A stretch of 24,339 nt of DNA from a virus. The notes below the pieces were generated by a model. That model ran no database searches. It was not told the DNA's origin and worked only from the letters and a program-made list of their open reading frames with translations. A program made the translations under genes and the position numbers. The stretch spans positions 1 through 24,339 of the IMG/VR virus record IMGVR_UViG_3300025508_000149. One strand, written 5' to 3'. This document shows positions 14,145 to 20,550 of this stretch, one piece after another. Positions within the stretch are counted from its first letter, which is position 1. Each line of letters starts with the position of its first letter.

Positions 14145-14326
14145 TTTTCGGCATCCTTATGTTGTGGGCGCGTTAGTCGGTATCCCTTCACTTCAATGAG
14201 GGTCATAATCCACGCAGAGCCAAAAGATGCACCCGCGCTGACGCATAGGAGTGGATGCCAATCAAACACGCCAGCGAATAGAATGTTAATCGCTGTAAGC
14301 GCCCACATTTTCAGTACATACTCCAT
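14141..14326 (-). CDS. Small two-helix membrane protein (61 aa)
   Basis: A 61-residue protein with two hydrophobic stretches, about 7-20 (MWALTAINILFAGVF) and 24-43 (HPLLCVSAGASFGSAWIMTLI), separated by a short DW turn, and a basic, polar C-terminus (KGYRLTRPQHKDAEK). This predicts a helical hairpin in the inner membrane with both ends cytoplasmic by the positive-inside rule. The start is coupled to the preceding gene by a TAATG overlap, with AAAGAGA upstream. It could be a holin-like, superinfection-exclusion or host-interaction protein, but it lies far from the lysis genes. The function is unknown. Confidence 0.6.
   Translation of the reverse strand: MEYVLKMWALTAINILFAGVFDWHPLLCVSAGASFGSAWIMTLIEVKGYRLTRPQHKDAEK
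14145..14169 (-). repeat. Leader repeat, copy 2
   Basis: The 25-base partner of 13834-13858, with a single difference. It carries the ribosome binding site of the 81-aa gene and overlaps the C-terminal codons of the membrane-protein gene. Confidence 0.85.
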
Positions 14327-14643
14327 TAATCAGTCTCTTTTTTCTCTAAATTACGCAGCCACGCAGCGCACTCTGGACACGGTTCAGGAAATGAAGATGT
14401 TAAGACCCTGCACTGAGGACAGCGATCTGCAACTATCCTGCCGGAGTCGGATATCTCGAATTCTGTTACGGAACCAACGGATTCAGTTGAGAAACTAAGA
14501 CCCAGCCACCGCTCACACTTTTCCCAAGCAGCCTCTGTGGCAAAGCTGTTGTGTGCGCGTATGGCTGTGCGTAACTTATCAAAGTCCCGCAGCATCGTTT
14601 GCACCTTGGCTCCCTGCACAAATAATTTCTGGTCAGCCATCAT
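14326..14643 (-). CDS. Small zinc-ribbon-like hypothetical protein (105 aa)
   Basis: A 105-residue protein. Residues 1-55 are helical (KVQTMLRDFDKLRTAIRAH). A Cys-rich module follows: CPQC near 75-78 and CPEC near 89-92, two CxxC knuckles about 11 residues apart, as in zinc ribbons. The end is charged (LEKKETD). The start is the ATG at 14643 overlapping the preceding stop (ATGA), with AAAGGAG upstream; the adjacent second ATG is equally possible. Zinc ribbons bind nucleic acid or protein, so a regulatory or adaptor role is possible. No family is recognised. Confidence 0.62.
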   Translation of the reverse strand: MMADQKLFVQGAKVQTMLRDFDKLRTAIRAHNSFATEAAWEKCERWLGLSFSTESVGSVTEFEISDSGRIVADRCPQCRVLTSSFPEPCPECAAWLRNLEKKETD

Positions 14644-14903
14644 TCACTCTCCTTTTGATAACACTTTTCTCCACACTCGGGGCATTGAAAGTAAGGGGGT
14701 AGTTTGTTTCCTTCTGTATCGTAACCTTTTACGTAGATCTCTTTACCAAACCTACCTCTATCTGGGCCTGCCCCGTACATATAAGCTGTATCTAGTGCCT
14801 TCTGCCAATCGCCTTCATACTCTTTTAAGAAGTATTCATAAATCCTCTCCCCGTTTAAATCAAAGTCACAATGCACACACTTTCCGTGATCGTCAGTAGC
14901 CAT
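14640..14903 (-). CDS. Small zinc-ribbon-like hypothetical protein (87 aa)
   Basis: An 87-residue protein with CVHC at residues 9-12 and CPECGEKC near 74-81, so two CxxC pairs could bind one zinc with an intervening helical or loop segment (IYEYFLKEYEGDWQKALDTA). The start overlaps the preceding stop (TGATG) and has AAGGA nine bases upstream. It resembles other tiny treble-clef or ribbon proteins of phages, which are often host- or polymerase-directed, but there is no specific match. It lies directly next to another CxxC protein, so the two may work as a pair or derive from similar modules. Confidence 0.62.
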   Translation of the reverse strand: MATDDHGKCVHCDFDLNGERIYEYFLKEYEGDWQKALDTAYMYGAGPDRGRFGKEIYVKGYDTEGNKLPPYFQCPECGEKCYQKESE

Positions 14904-15103
14904 CAGTCAGTATCCTTCACTTCAAAAAACCAGATTGCGGCGGCTTTTGCAGTCTTGTGCTGTTCGGGGCATAGCTTTTTGCCTGTTTCTTTGTCATGTA
15001 CGGCCCAAAGCCCAGATGTGTACTGCTCTGCCATAGCCACTAAGTGGCCAGTGCCATCAACGATACGCTTACTGTACCGGAGGCCTGTGCTTTCAATCAC
15101 CAT
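14903..15103 (-). CDS. Small hypothetical protein (66 aa), first gene of the small-gene cluster
   Basis: A 66-residue protein reading like a small antiparallel beta-sheet domain: alternating polar and hydrophobic segments (RIVDGTGHLVAMAEQY, SGLWAVHDKETGKKLC) followed by a helix (TAKAAAIWFFEVKD). There is one Cys and no membrane segment. ATG 15103 has AAGGGG eight bases upstream and lies just after the terminator-like hairpin that follows the RNR gene, so expression depends on readthrough or on a promoter inside the RNR 3' end. The function is unknown. Confidence 0.62.
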   Translation of the reverse strand: MVIESTGLRYSKRIVDGTGHLVAMAEQYTSGLWAVHDKETGKKLCPEQHKTAKAAAIWFFEVKDTD

Positions 15104-15127
15104 TAGTCAGTCCCCTTTTTCAGGTTC

Positions 15128-15171
15128 TAAAAACAAATCTGGGGAAACTATAACTCGCATAGCTCCCCCAG
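15128..15171 (-). terminator. Intrinsic terminator downstream of RNR
   Basis: On the minus strand CTGGGGGAGCTAT pairs with ATAGTTTCCCCAG: 13 consecutive pairs, two of them G-T, around a seven-base loop, followed by ATTTGTTTTT. This is a good intrinsic terminator 27 bases past the RNR stop. Confidence 0.78.
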
Positions 15172-15198
15172 TAAAGACCTTAAATGATACCTTTTATG

Positions 15199-17349
15199 CT
15201 ACCTGATCGGACACGCCCCACTTGCACAATCATCCATATCCAACTCCTCTAGAGTATTACCGCTATCCAGATTGATAGGAGACAGCCGTGACACATACTC
15301 TTTGTACACCTCCTCAGTAACTACCTCCTGTGGTAGGTATGCGTAGCCTAGATCCTTAGCCGTCTTCGTTGGATCATTACGATAGATCCAGCTTACCCCT
15401 ACATAGTGATCCCAATTCTCTTCAAGCCACTGAATAATAGCGGGGATCTCTGTGGGGTCGTAGCTGATTGTTACAGAACAGTTATGGTCTACATAGTTGT
15501 CCATCATAAGCTTGTACCGCTCAAGCTGATCTACAGCGGTCTCAAGGTTAACATGCTTACCATCTACAATATCAAACTTAACATCTTCATATGCCACAGG
15601 GAACGTGGCTAGCATGCTGTCAGGCTCAAAAGGCTTCTCAACTACTTTATACCCTGCAGCAGCCAAAATAGGTATCAGAGGATCATTCTTGCTGAAGGTG
15701 ACATTGTTGAAGAGGTATCGTCCCAGAGGACGGTGTACGCCTTCTGTCGTGTCCATGATCTTAGACAAAGTACCTGAAGGCTTAACGGTAGTCACCGCCT
15801 TTGCGCGTGGAAGGCCTAGCTCATCCGCCATGCTATGCGCCCCAGCAGTCGCAGCCTTACGGGCCATCTGTAAGAAGGCCCTCTGGTTAGCTGTATCACA
15901 GAGGTGGTCCAGCATTTTGATAATACCAGTAGCCCCAACCCCACAGAGACGCAGGAACTCATTCAGTTCATGCCATGTACGCTGAAGGATACCATCATCC
16001 AAATTAACGCAGGTCTGGCGATAGTTTGCGCGGGCAATGATACGGATAATGTTGATCTGTTCTTCTGGCGACATATGCAGAAGCTTACCCCAATCCACCT
16101 CTACCAGATTACAGAAGTTGTGATTCCCCAACAGGATCTCAAAGCAGGGATTACCGCCCTTGAACCAGCTAGCTCTCTTCTGTGCGGCCTTGGCGTTAAT
16201 AAACCCCGGCTCTGAACCACCAGCTTCCACCATACGATCAAAGATATACCGCAACTCCCATGTAGAGGGTGTGTTGTAGAATAGGATGCTGTTGTTGGAC
16301 TGCTGTCGGTGTCCACGATCATAGTAGCCTGCGGCATTAGCCCGCTGTAGCAGGATATAATTAATAGGACCACGGCCCGACATAACCTCCTCTTGGGTTA
16401 GGAAGTCTTGGAGTGTCTTTTCTTGGCCCGTCTCTTCGTGGAACAGATTGAAGAAGTTCTTCTTTGCTACGATGAAATCGTCCGCCTCTTTGTCCGTAAC
16501 TGGCATCATGGCAATCTCAGCAGAGCGGCGAGAAGACAGAGTTGTACCGAGGTGGTTCATAATATCTACGATATCAATACGGGTAAGGAGTTTGCCCGCC
16601 CGCATGTTCATTACACGGCAGATATGCACAAATGCGGCACTGATAGATTCATCACCAGAGGAGATCCATCCATACCCTTTCAAGCGGATACCTGCAGCCC
16701 GGACCTCCGAGAAGTCAATGATGATACGATCTATTTTGGTTTTCATAGCCATAAGCTTGCCGATAGCCTTAGACCATGCTTCTGCACTATCTCCAACCGT
16801 CATATGGTACACAGATACAGTAGTACCTTCCTCTACAAGCTTGTAGAACGCCTCTTGGTTATTTGCGTGGCCTTTAGGGTCTCCCTTAACCTTAGCTGAC
16901 CGGATGATACGGATATCCGTCTTCTTGGCAAAGCCATTCAGTGTCCCTACCGTAGGTTCAAAGCCCACACCGCAGCCCTGTAGCAAAAGCCAAAAAGCAT
17001 CAACAACATCATGTACTGTCTCAACCTGCAAGAAACTACAATTGAATTGTGAGGCTTCCCGAAGCTTTGCTACATCTGTACCACCCAACCACAATGTACG
17101 CCCGGATACAGTAGCGATACGCTTGTACATCAGATCTCGTAGAGTATCCAACTCAGCGGTTTCTTTCTCGGTAAGGTCTACATCACCCTTGGCCCGTTGC
17201 CACAACCATTTCTGGTGGTCAATCACACGGTCTACCGTCTGTACCCATGTCTCAAACTCTGTGCCTTCTTCATTAAGAGGTCTATTGTAAGTACGGCGGG
17301 TGATTACGTTTGCGCGTGTGGAGAATGTAGGCATATTGTTAAGAGACAT
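15199..17349 (-). CDS. nrdJ: Class II (adenosylcobalamin-dependent) ribonucleoside triphosphate reductase
   Basis: A 716-residue monomeric class II ribonucleotide reductase, converting ribonucleotides to deoxyribonucleotides for phage DNA synthesis using a B12-derived radical and no oxygen. Residues match the Lactobacillus leichmannii enzyme closely: Cys104 in FNCSFL, the thiyl-radical Cys402 and Glu404 in NPCFEI, and Cys413 in NFCNL, with the same 2- and 11-residue spacings as C408/E410/C419. The C-terminal CASGACPIR (Cys708, Cys713) is the redox-shuttle tail. The length is close to the usual 740. ATG 17349 has GAGGAA upstream. The gene is bracketed by intrinsic terminators, so its expression is probably set by readthrough. 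The host must supply or import cobalamin. It appears intact. Confidence 0.96.
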   Translation of the reverse strand: MSLNNMPTFSTRANVITRRTYNRPLNEEGTEFETWVQTVDRVIDHQKWLWQRAKGDVDLTEKETAELDTLRDLMYKRIATVSGRTLWLGGTDVAKLREASQFNCSFLQVETVHDVVDAFWLLLQGCGVGFEPTVGTLNGFAKKTDIRIIRSAKVKGDPKGHANNQEAFYKLVEEGTTVSVYHMTVGDSAEAWSKAIGKLMAMKTKIDRIIIDFSEVRAAGIRLKGYGWISSGDESISAAFVHICRVMNMRAGKLLTRIDIVDIMNHLGTTLSSRRSAEIAMMPVTDKEADDFIVAKKNFFNLFHEETGQEKTLQDFLTQEEVMSGRGPINYILLQRANAAGYYDRGHRQQSNNSILFYNTPSTWELRYIFDRMVEAGGSEPGFINAKAAQKRASWFKGGNPCFEILLGNHNFCNLVEVDWGKLLHMSPEEQINIIRIIARANYRQTCVNLDDGILQRTWHELNEFLRLCGVGATGIIKMLDHLCDTANQRAFLQMARKAATAGAHSMADELGLPRAKAVTTVKPSGTLSKIMDTTEGVHRPLGRYLFNNVTFSKNDPLIPILAAAGYKVVEKPFEPDSMLATFPVAYEDVKFDIVDGKHVNLETAVDQLERYKLMMDNYVDHNCSVTISYDPTEIPAIIQWLEENWDHYVGVSWIYRNDPTKTAKDLGYAYLPQEVVTEEVYKEYVSRLSPINLDSGNTLEELDMDDCASGACPIR

Positions 17350-17386
17350 AAAGTTCCTCGTTCATTTGTGGGGGATTTAGGGGAAG

Positions 17387-17406
17387 AAAAACCCGCCAGA
17401 GGCGGG
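17387..17406 (-). terminator. Intrinsic terminator between the small membrane gene and RNR
   Basis: On the minus strand CCCGCC pairs with GGCGGG around a three-base TCT loop, followed by five T. It is a textbook intrinsic terminator, 36 bases past the membrane-protein stop and 37 bases before the RNR ATG. No promoter is visible between it and RNR. Confidence 0.9.
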
Positions 17407-17442
17407 CTTAAGTTGTTCAGGTAGGTAGGGTAGGGGGAGAGG

Positions 17443-17613
17443 TTAGAAGTAGCCTATAATGGCCCCTATTGGCGCTAGAAAGATGCCTGCAATCCGAATG
17501 ACAACCTCTGTGCTGATCGGTTGCGCCCAATCCAACACGATTAGGCTGTAGATGTTAAGGAAGTAACCGATACCCAAAAGCACAGAGATAACAAACCCGA
17601 TGATATGTCCCAT
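17443..17613 (-). CDS. Small two-helix membrane protein (56 aa)
   Basis: A 56-codon gene from ATG 17613 to TAA 17443. It has a near-perfect Shine-Dalgarno (GGAGGTGA), and its start overlaps the preceding stop as TAATG. The protein begins MGHIIGFVISVLLGIGYFLN (first helix, 4-25), has a short polar loop (LDWAQPIST) and a second helix (VVIRIAGIFLAPIGAIIGYF) running to the C-terminus. Proteins of this size and pattern, with a Pro-Gly-rich second helix ending in GY, are common in phages and have no established function; an effect on the host inner membrane or on superinfection is a guess. It is the last gene before the terminator. Confidence 0.8.
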   Translation of the reverse strand: MGHIIGFVISVLLGIGYFLNIYSLIVLDWAQPISTEVVIRIAGIFLAPIGAIIGYF

Positions 17614-17948
17614 TATTCACCTCCATCTGCTGTACGGGTTACAGCCTTATCAAATTGAGTTATGTAGGACTGAGCGGCATTACGGACCATACGGGCCTCC
17701 TCATGAAACATGTCCCGGCTTTGGTTCCACTGATTTATACTCTCAGCTAGTGTATTACGTTCCTGCTGTACCTGTGCATCAAGATCATCACAGAAAGTAT
17801 CGTTCACATGTTGGAGTTGATCAATTTCACTGACAGCCATCTTTAGCAACTTAACCATTGCGACATCCTCCTTAGAGTACACCCAATCGCCGCCCACCTT
17901 AAACGTGGACTCAATCTGTTTAGCTACAGGATTTCGTTCACCCCTCAT
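17613..17948 (-). CDS. Coiled-coil hypothetical protein (111 aa)
   Basis: A 111-residue protein. Residues 1-30 are a mixed polar segment (AKQIESTFKVGGDWVY), and residues about 32-105 are one long charged helix with heptad-like hydrophobics (VKLLKMAVSEIDQLQHVNDTF, ESINQWNQSRDMFHEEARM), suggesting dimeric coiled coil. There are no metal ligands, membrane segments or enzyme motifs. The start shares an ATGA overlap with the preceding pyrophosphohydrolase stop, and the stop overlaps the next start (TAATG), so it is tightly coupled in the replication operon. The function is unknown. Confidence 0.65.
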   Translation of the reverse strand: MRGERNPVAKQIESTFKVGGDWVYSKEDVAMVKLLKMAVSEIDQLQHVNDTFCDDLDAQVQQERNTLAESINQWNQSRDMFHEEARMVRNAAQSYITQFDKAVTRTADGGE

Positions 17949-18433
17949 GCTGCCACCAACAAGCTTAAGTCTGGGGCTTTGTAGTGTGGCCCCTTCATGA
18001 TCTTACCATCCGCACGGCGTACAGGCTTACCATCTTCTCCAAGCTTACTCATGTTGCTGGTATGAACTAGGGCGAAGGCCTCTGATAGTTGGGCGTCAGT
18101 ATAACGCGCAGAACTGGCATCCAGCATTTCATGCACTGCACCCATAAGCTTATCTACATACGACAGCTTATCTATACCCTCTTGGCTCACAAGGGCCTCA
18201 AGAAGACTTGGACGTACCAGCGTGAAACCAACAATAACGTATCGTAGATCTGCCAGTTCTTTCAGGTGTTGTTCCGGGCCTTCATTAGAAAAGGCTTTTA
18301 GAACTTCGTTGGCCTCTTCCTCAATCAAGTTGACCCACACCATGGGGTCCAAGGAGGCCCCGAAATAGGTCATAAACTGAGACAGTGATCGCCCTTCGTC
18401 TTGCGTCACAGGTTTTGTCAGGAACTCTTTCAT
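17945..18433 (-). CDS. MazG/HisE-like all-alpha NTP pyrophosphohydrolase
   Basis: A 162-residue protein with the all-alpha NTP-PPase signature: EExxE at residues 39-43 (LIEEEANEVLKAF) and ExxD at 59-62 (KELADLRYVIVGF), the acidic residues that bind magnesium in MazG, dCTPase and HisE folds. The C-terminal part (VHTSNMSKLGEDGKPV and KGPHYKAPDLS) matches the phosphoribosyl-ATP pyrophosphohydrolase-like subfamily common in phages. It hydrolyses a nucleoside triphosphate to the monophosphate and pyrophosphate, possibly to condition nucleotide pools or alarmones during infection. The substrate cannot be read from the sequence. It lies upstream of RNR in the nucleotide/replication operon. Confidence 0.82.
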   Translation of the reverse strand: MKEFLTKPVTQDEGRSLSQFMTYFGASLDPMVWVNLIEEEANEVLKAFSNEGPEQHLKELADLRYVIVGFTLVRPSLLEALVSQEGIDKLSYVDKLMGAVHEMLDASSARYTDAQLSEAFALVHTSNMSKLGEDGKPVRRADGKIMKGPHYKAPDLSLLVAA

Positions 18434-18466
18434 ATAATGGTTCTCTTTCTTATTGCTAGAGGTAAC

Positions 18467-18895
18467 TTACAGATGCTCTCCGCGAGAGTGCATTTCGATC
18501 AAGTCTTGGATGAAGAATTTCATCTTATTGAGGTCATACAGCGTGTCTGTGCCTTCCTTCTCCCCCAGCCTATAGCAGGCTTTGAAGATGTCCCCGCGTG
18601 ACTTACTCATAGCTTTAGCGGAAATCAGATGGCGCAACTCTGTGGCATGGTCTGGGATGCTGTAGTACTCTGTAGTGCTGCCATCTGACGCCACTTTCAC
18701 ACGGTCTTTTGGTATGTGCATAGAAAAGTACCTAGTGGCATCTGGGGCATGGTCTGTAAGGAATTTATCGGCTCTAGCAATACACAATACACACTCGTAC
18801 TCATTGTGATCTTCCACCTTCCGCAGATCCCGTTTGTGGTAACGCAGGTTACAACAGTGACAGCTACCAAACTCAGACAATCCTAAAGTATTCAA
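18467..18895 (-). CDS. Zinc-ribbon plus DUF3310-like protein
   Basis: A 142-residue protein with an N-terminal Cys knuckle pair (CHCC at 12-15, CVLC near 36-39) and a C-terminal helical segment, DIFKACYRLGEKEGTDTLYD then LNKMKFFIQDLIE, that follows the DUF3310 pattern (a conserved K/R-rich helix, a short acidic loop, then a DL-K-FIQ helix). DUF3310 proteins are widespread in phages, and their role is not known. The start is TTG 18895, chosen because AAGGGAGA lies upstream at good spacing and the TTG overlaps the preceding stop (TTGA). The central YYSIPDHATELRHLI segment matches the usual beginning of the DUF3310 region. Confidence 0.7.
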   Translation of the reverse strand: MNTLGLSEFGSCHCCNLRYHKRDLRKVEDHNEYECVLCIARADKFLTDHAPDATRYFSMHIPKDRVKVASDGSTTEYYSIPDHATELRHLISAKAMSKSRGDIFKACYRLGEKEGTDTLYDLNKMKFFIQDLIEMHSRGEHL

Positions 18896-19245
18896 CTTTT
18901 TCTCCCTTCTGTCTTCATACGTCTTAGAGCTTCCACAGATACCACTTTGGTACCATCCTGATCGGAAAGTACTCTATTGATCTCTTCCTCACGCAAAGCC
19001 TCTTGCTCAGATTGGCGCATACTCATAGCGAAACCCGCAACATCTGAGAGATACATCAGATCTTCTGGGTCAGTACTGATCTTAAGAATGGTACCCTCAA
19101 GTAGCTTCAGAAAGTCTACCGCTATCTCTTTATCCATATCTTCTGAAATATGGTATAGGCTGCTAATAGACAGATCCCCATCCTCTGACAGATGAAATAC
19201 AATCGACATAGTATTTACGGGGTACTCGTCTGTATTATCGTCCAT
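18892..19245 (-). CDS. Acidic hypothetical protein (117 aa)
   Basis: A 117-residue protein. Its N-terminal half resembles a small alpha/beta unit (MSIVFHLSEDGDLSISSLYH), followed by acidic helices (EIAVDFLKLLEG, MSMRQSEQEALREEEINRVL) and a basic end (RRMKTEGRKS). There is no recognised domain. It overlaps the resolvase-like gene by 11 bases and its stop overlaps the next TTG start, so it is translationally coupled. High acidity and small size could indicate a DNA mimic or an adaptor, but that is speculation. Confidence 0.62.
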   Translation of the reverse strand: MDDNTDEYPVNTMSIVFHLSEDGDLSISSLYHISEDMDKEIAVDFLKLLEGTILKISTDPEDLMYLSDVAGFAMSMRQSEQEALREEEINRVLSDQDGTKVVSVEALRRMKTEGRKS

Positions 19246-19612
19246 TATGTACTCTTTTCATCATATCCAAGAAGTAGACTGCATCCACTACCGCAAGAGG
19301 CTTTTGGCGATCTGCCTTCATAAACAGTACAGGCTCCATATTAGTAGGGGCGTTAGCCGTGGCCTGTTCGTAGTCTTTATAGATGGCGATTTTAGCCTTG
19401 GCCTTACACTCTACGGATACAGGCAGTAACTTACGGGCTGCAGGAGATAATTGTACGTCTTCTCCCCCAGCACCCATACTTGTGGATTTCACATCATCAG
19501 GTTCAAGCTCCGGGAAACATGCTAGGATGTAATCCCTGACCCATTGCTGAAAGCGACGACCTTTGGCCTTACCAGAGGCTACGGTAATGCGGGGTTTTTT
19601 AAGCTCAGTCAC
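19235..19612 (-). CDS. Resolvase-like PD-(D/E)XK endonuclease (Holliday-junction-type candidate)
   Basis: A 125-residue compact nuclease candidate. Basic residues 10-22 (VASGKAKGRRFQQ) precede a helix. The core motif is GGEDV (Asp52) followed by VSVECKAKAK (Glu68, Lys70), the D...ExK arrangement of PD-(D/E)XK enzymes, then a YEQA helix often present in phage resolvase-like relatives. It could cut branched DNA before packaging, as T7 gp3 does. The GTG start at 19612 has GGAGG upstream and overlaps the Cas4-like gene by eight bases. The fold assignment is good; junction specificity is inferred from size and context. Confidence 0.68.
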   Translation of the reverse strand: MTELKKPRITVASGKAKGRRFQQWVRDYILACFPELEPDDVKSTSMGAGGEDVQLSPAARKLLPVSVECKAKAKIAIYKDYEQATANAPTNMEPVLFMKADRQKPLAVVDAVYFLDMMKRVHNGR

Positions 19613-20489
19613 ACTCCACCCCCTCCATATCGGGATGCTTCACATACCAATGAAAAGCAGGTGACGCAGACTTGCTCATATGAGGTGTCAGTTGCTGTAG
19701 AGTAGGCCAGCAGGCGGCTTTATAGTCACAGAAGCTACAAGCTACTCCTAGCTTCTCTGCACCTGTAGGCTTCTTACGGAAGTACTCTTTCACCGGGGTA
19801 AAGCACCGCTCAAAGGGAAGATCTTCTGTAACGGATGTTACCACATTGGACCTATTAAACCTAATGCGTTCAGCTTCTGCCTTATCCGCCTCTACTTTAA
19901 CTACAGACACATACCCGTTGGATTTATCCATTACGATCCAACCGCCCGGTTTCTTATTCTGTGCATCCGCATAACCGAACAACTGGCCTACATAGCCAAA
20001 GCTGTCACTCTCAGCCAGCCCCCTATACCCCTTTGACCACTTGTTAGCGTAGGACCATTGGGAGGCTGACTTAACGTCATACACTTCACCATCAATATCC
20101 AGATCGCTGTCGCCTTTGATAGTAGTCCCTGCAACATCCAACTCTACACGGTCGCCGTGGCTTGTTACGTCTACTCCTGCGGCCTTCAGGAAAAACCTAG
20201 CGATAACCTCTGCAGCGTCACCCATCAGCATCCGGGTGATGAAGTTGTAAGGCATACGCGATTTCTCGGCCCCAGACTTCTCCATCTGTAACTGGCACAA
20301 GGGCCTACCAATATTAGACATACGGATACGGAAATCTCTGTCCCGTGGCGTTACCTGTTTGCGAAGAGCCTCTTTAAATTGCTCCCCCGCTTCTTCGATC
20401 CATTTATCCTCTACATGTACCTCTTCGCTATTAGAGAGGCGGTCTAGCGTAGAGTGTATCATCGCTTCTATTACATCAGCCTGCATCAT
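19605..20489 (-). CDS. Cas4/RecB-like nuclease with predicted 4Fe-4S cluster
   Basis: A 294-residue PD-(D/E)XK exonuclease candidate. The nuclease core shows GDAAE (90-94), the acidic GDSDLDID (126-133), DVKSAS (Asp138, Lys140) and a Gln-bearing helix (YVGQLFGYA, Gln169). Four cysteines, Cys65 (RPLC) and Cys251, Cys254 and Cys260 (CSFCDYKAAC), have the N-terminal-one plus C-terminal-three spacing of Cas4/AddB-type Fe-S clusters. The enzyme would resect DNA ends, probably for host-DNA degradation or phage recombination. No CRISPR array or other cas gene is nearby, so this is a phage replication-module enzyme. Either of two adjacent ATGs (20489 or 20486) may be used; the second has better spacing to CAGGG. 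Confidence 0.83.
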   Translation of the reverse strand: MMQADVIEAMIHSTLDRLSNSEEVHVEDKWIEEAGEQFKEALRKQVTPRDRDFRIRMSNIGRPLCQLQMEKSGAEKSRMPYNFITRMLMGDAAEVIARFFLKAAGVDVTSHGDRVELDVAGTTIKGDSDLDIDGEVYDVKSASQWSYANKWSKGYRGLAESDSFGYVGQLFGYADAQNKKPGGWIVMDKSNGYVSVVKVEADKAEAERIRFNRSNVVTSVTEDLPFERCFTPVKEYFRKKPTGAEKLGVACSFCDYKAACWPTLQQLTPHMSKSASPAFHWYVKHPDMEGVECD

Positions 20490-20515
20490 ATACCCTGCTT
20501 ATTGTGTTTAAAGGT

Positions 20516-20537
20516 GGCCGGGGTTTTATCCCCGACC
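20516..20537 (-). terminator. Hairpin between SSB and the Cas4-like gene, possible attenuator
   Basis: CGGGG pairs with CCCCG, extended by GG/CC after one mismatch, around a six-base loop, 14 bases after the SSB stop. Only three T follow on the minus strand, so it is at best a weak terminator. It could lower expression of downstream nucleases relative to SSB. Confidence 0.42.
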
Positions 20538-20550
20538 GACTAAGCAAGTA

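Noticed and set aside
17350-17442. Cobalamin riboswitch ahead of the B12-dependent RNR
   Set aside because: The gap is only about 90 bases and holds an intrinsic terminator. I see no B12-box (GCCACTG-like) and no room for the usual 200-base aptamer.
19605-20489. CRISPR adaptation module because of the Cas4-like nuclease
   Set aside because: No repeat-spacer array and no cas1, cas2 or effector genes are present. Cas4-like nucleases are frequent in phage replication operons.
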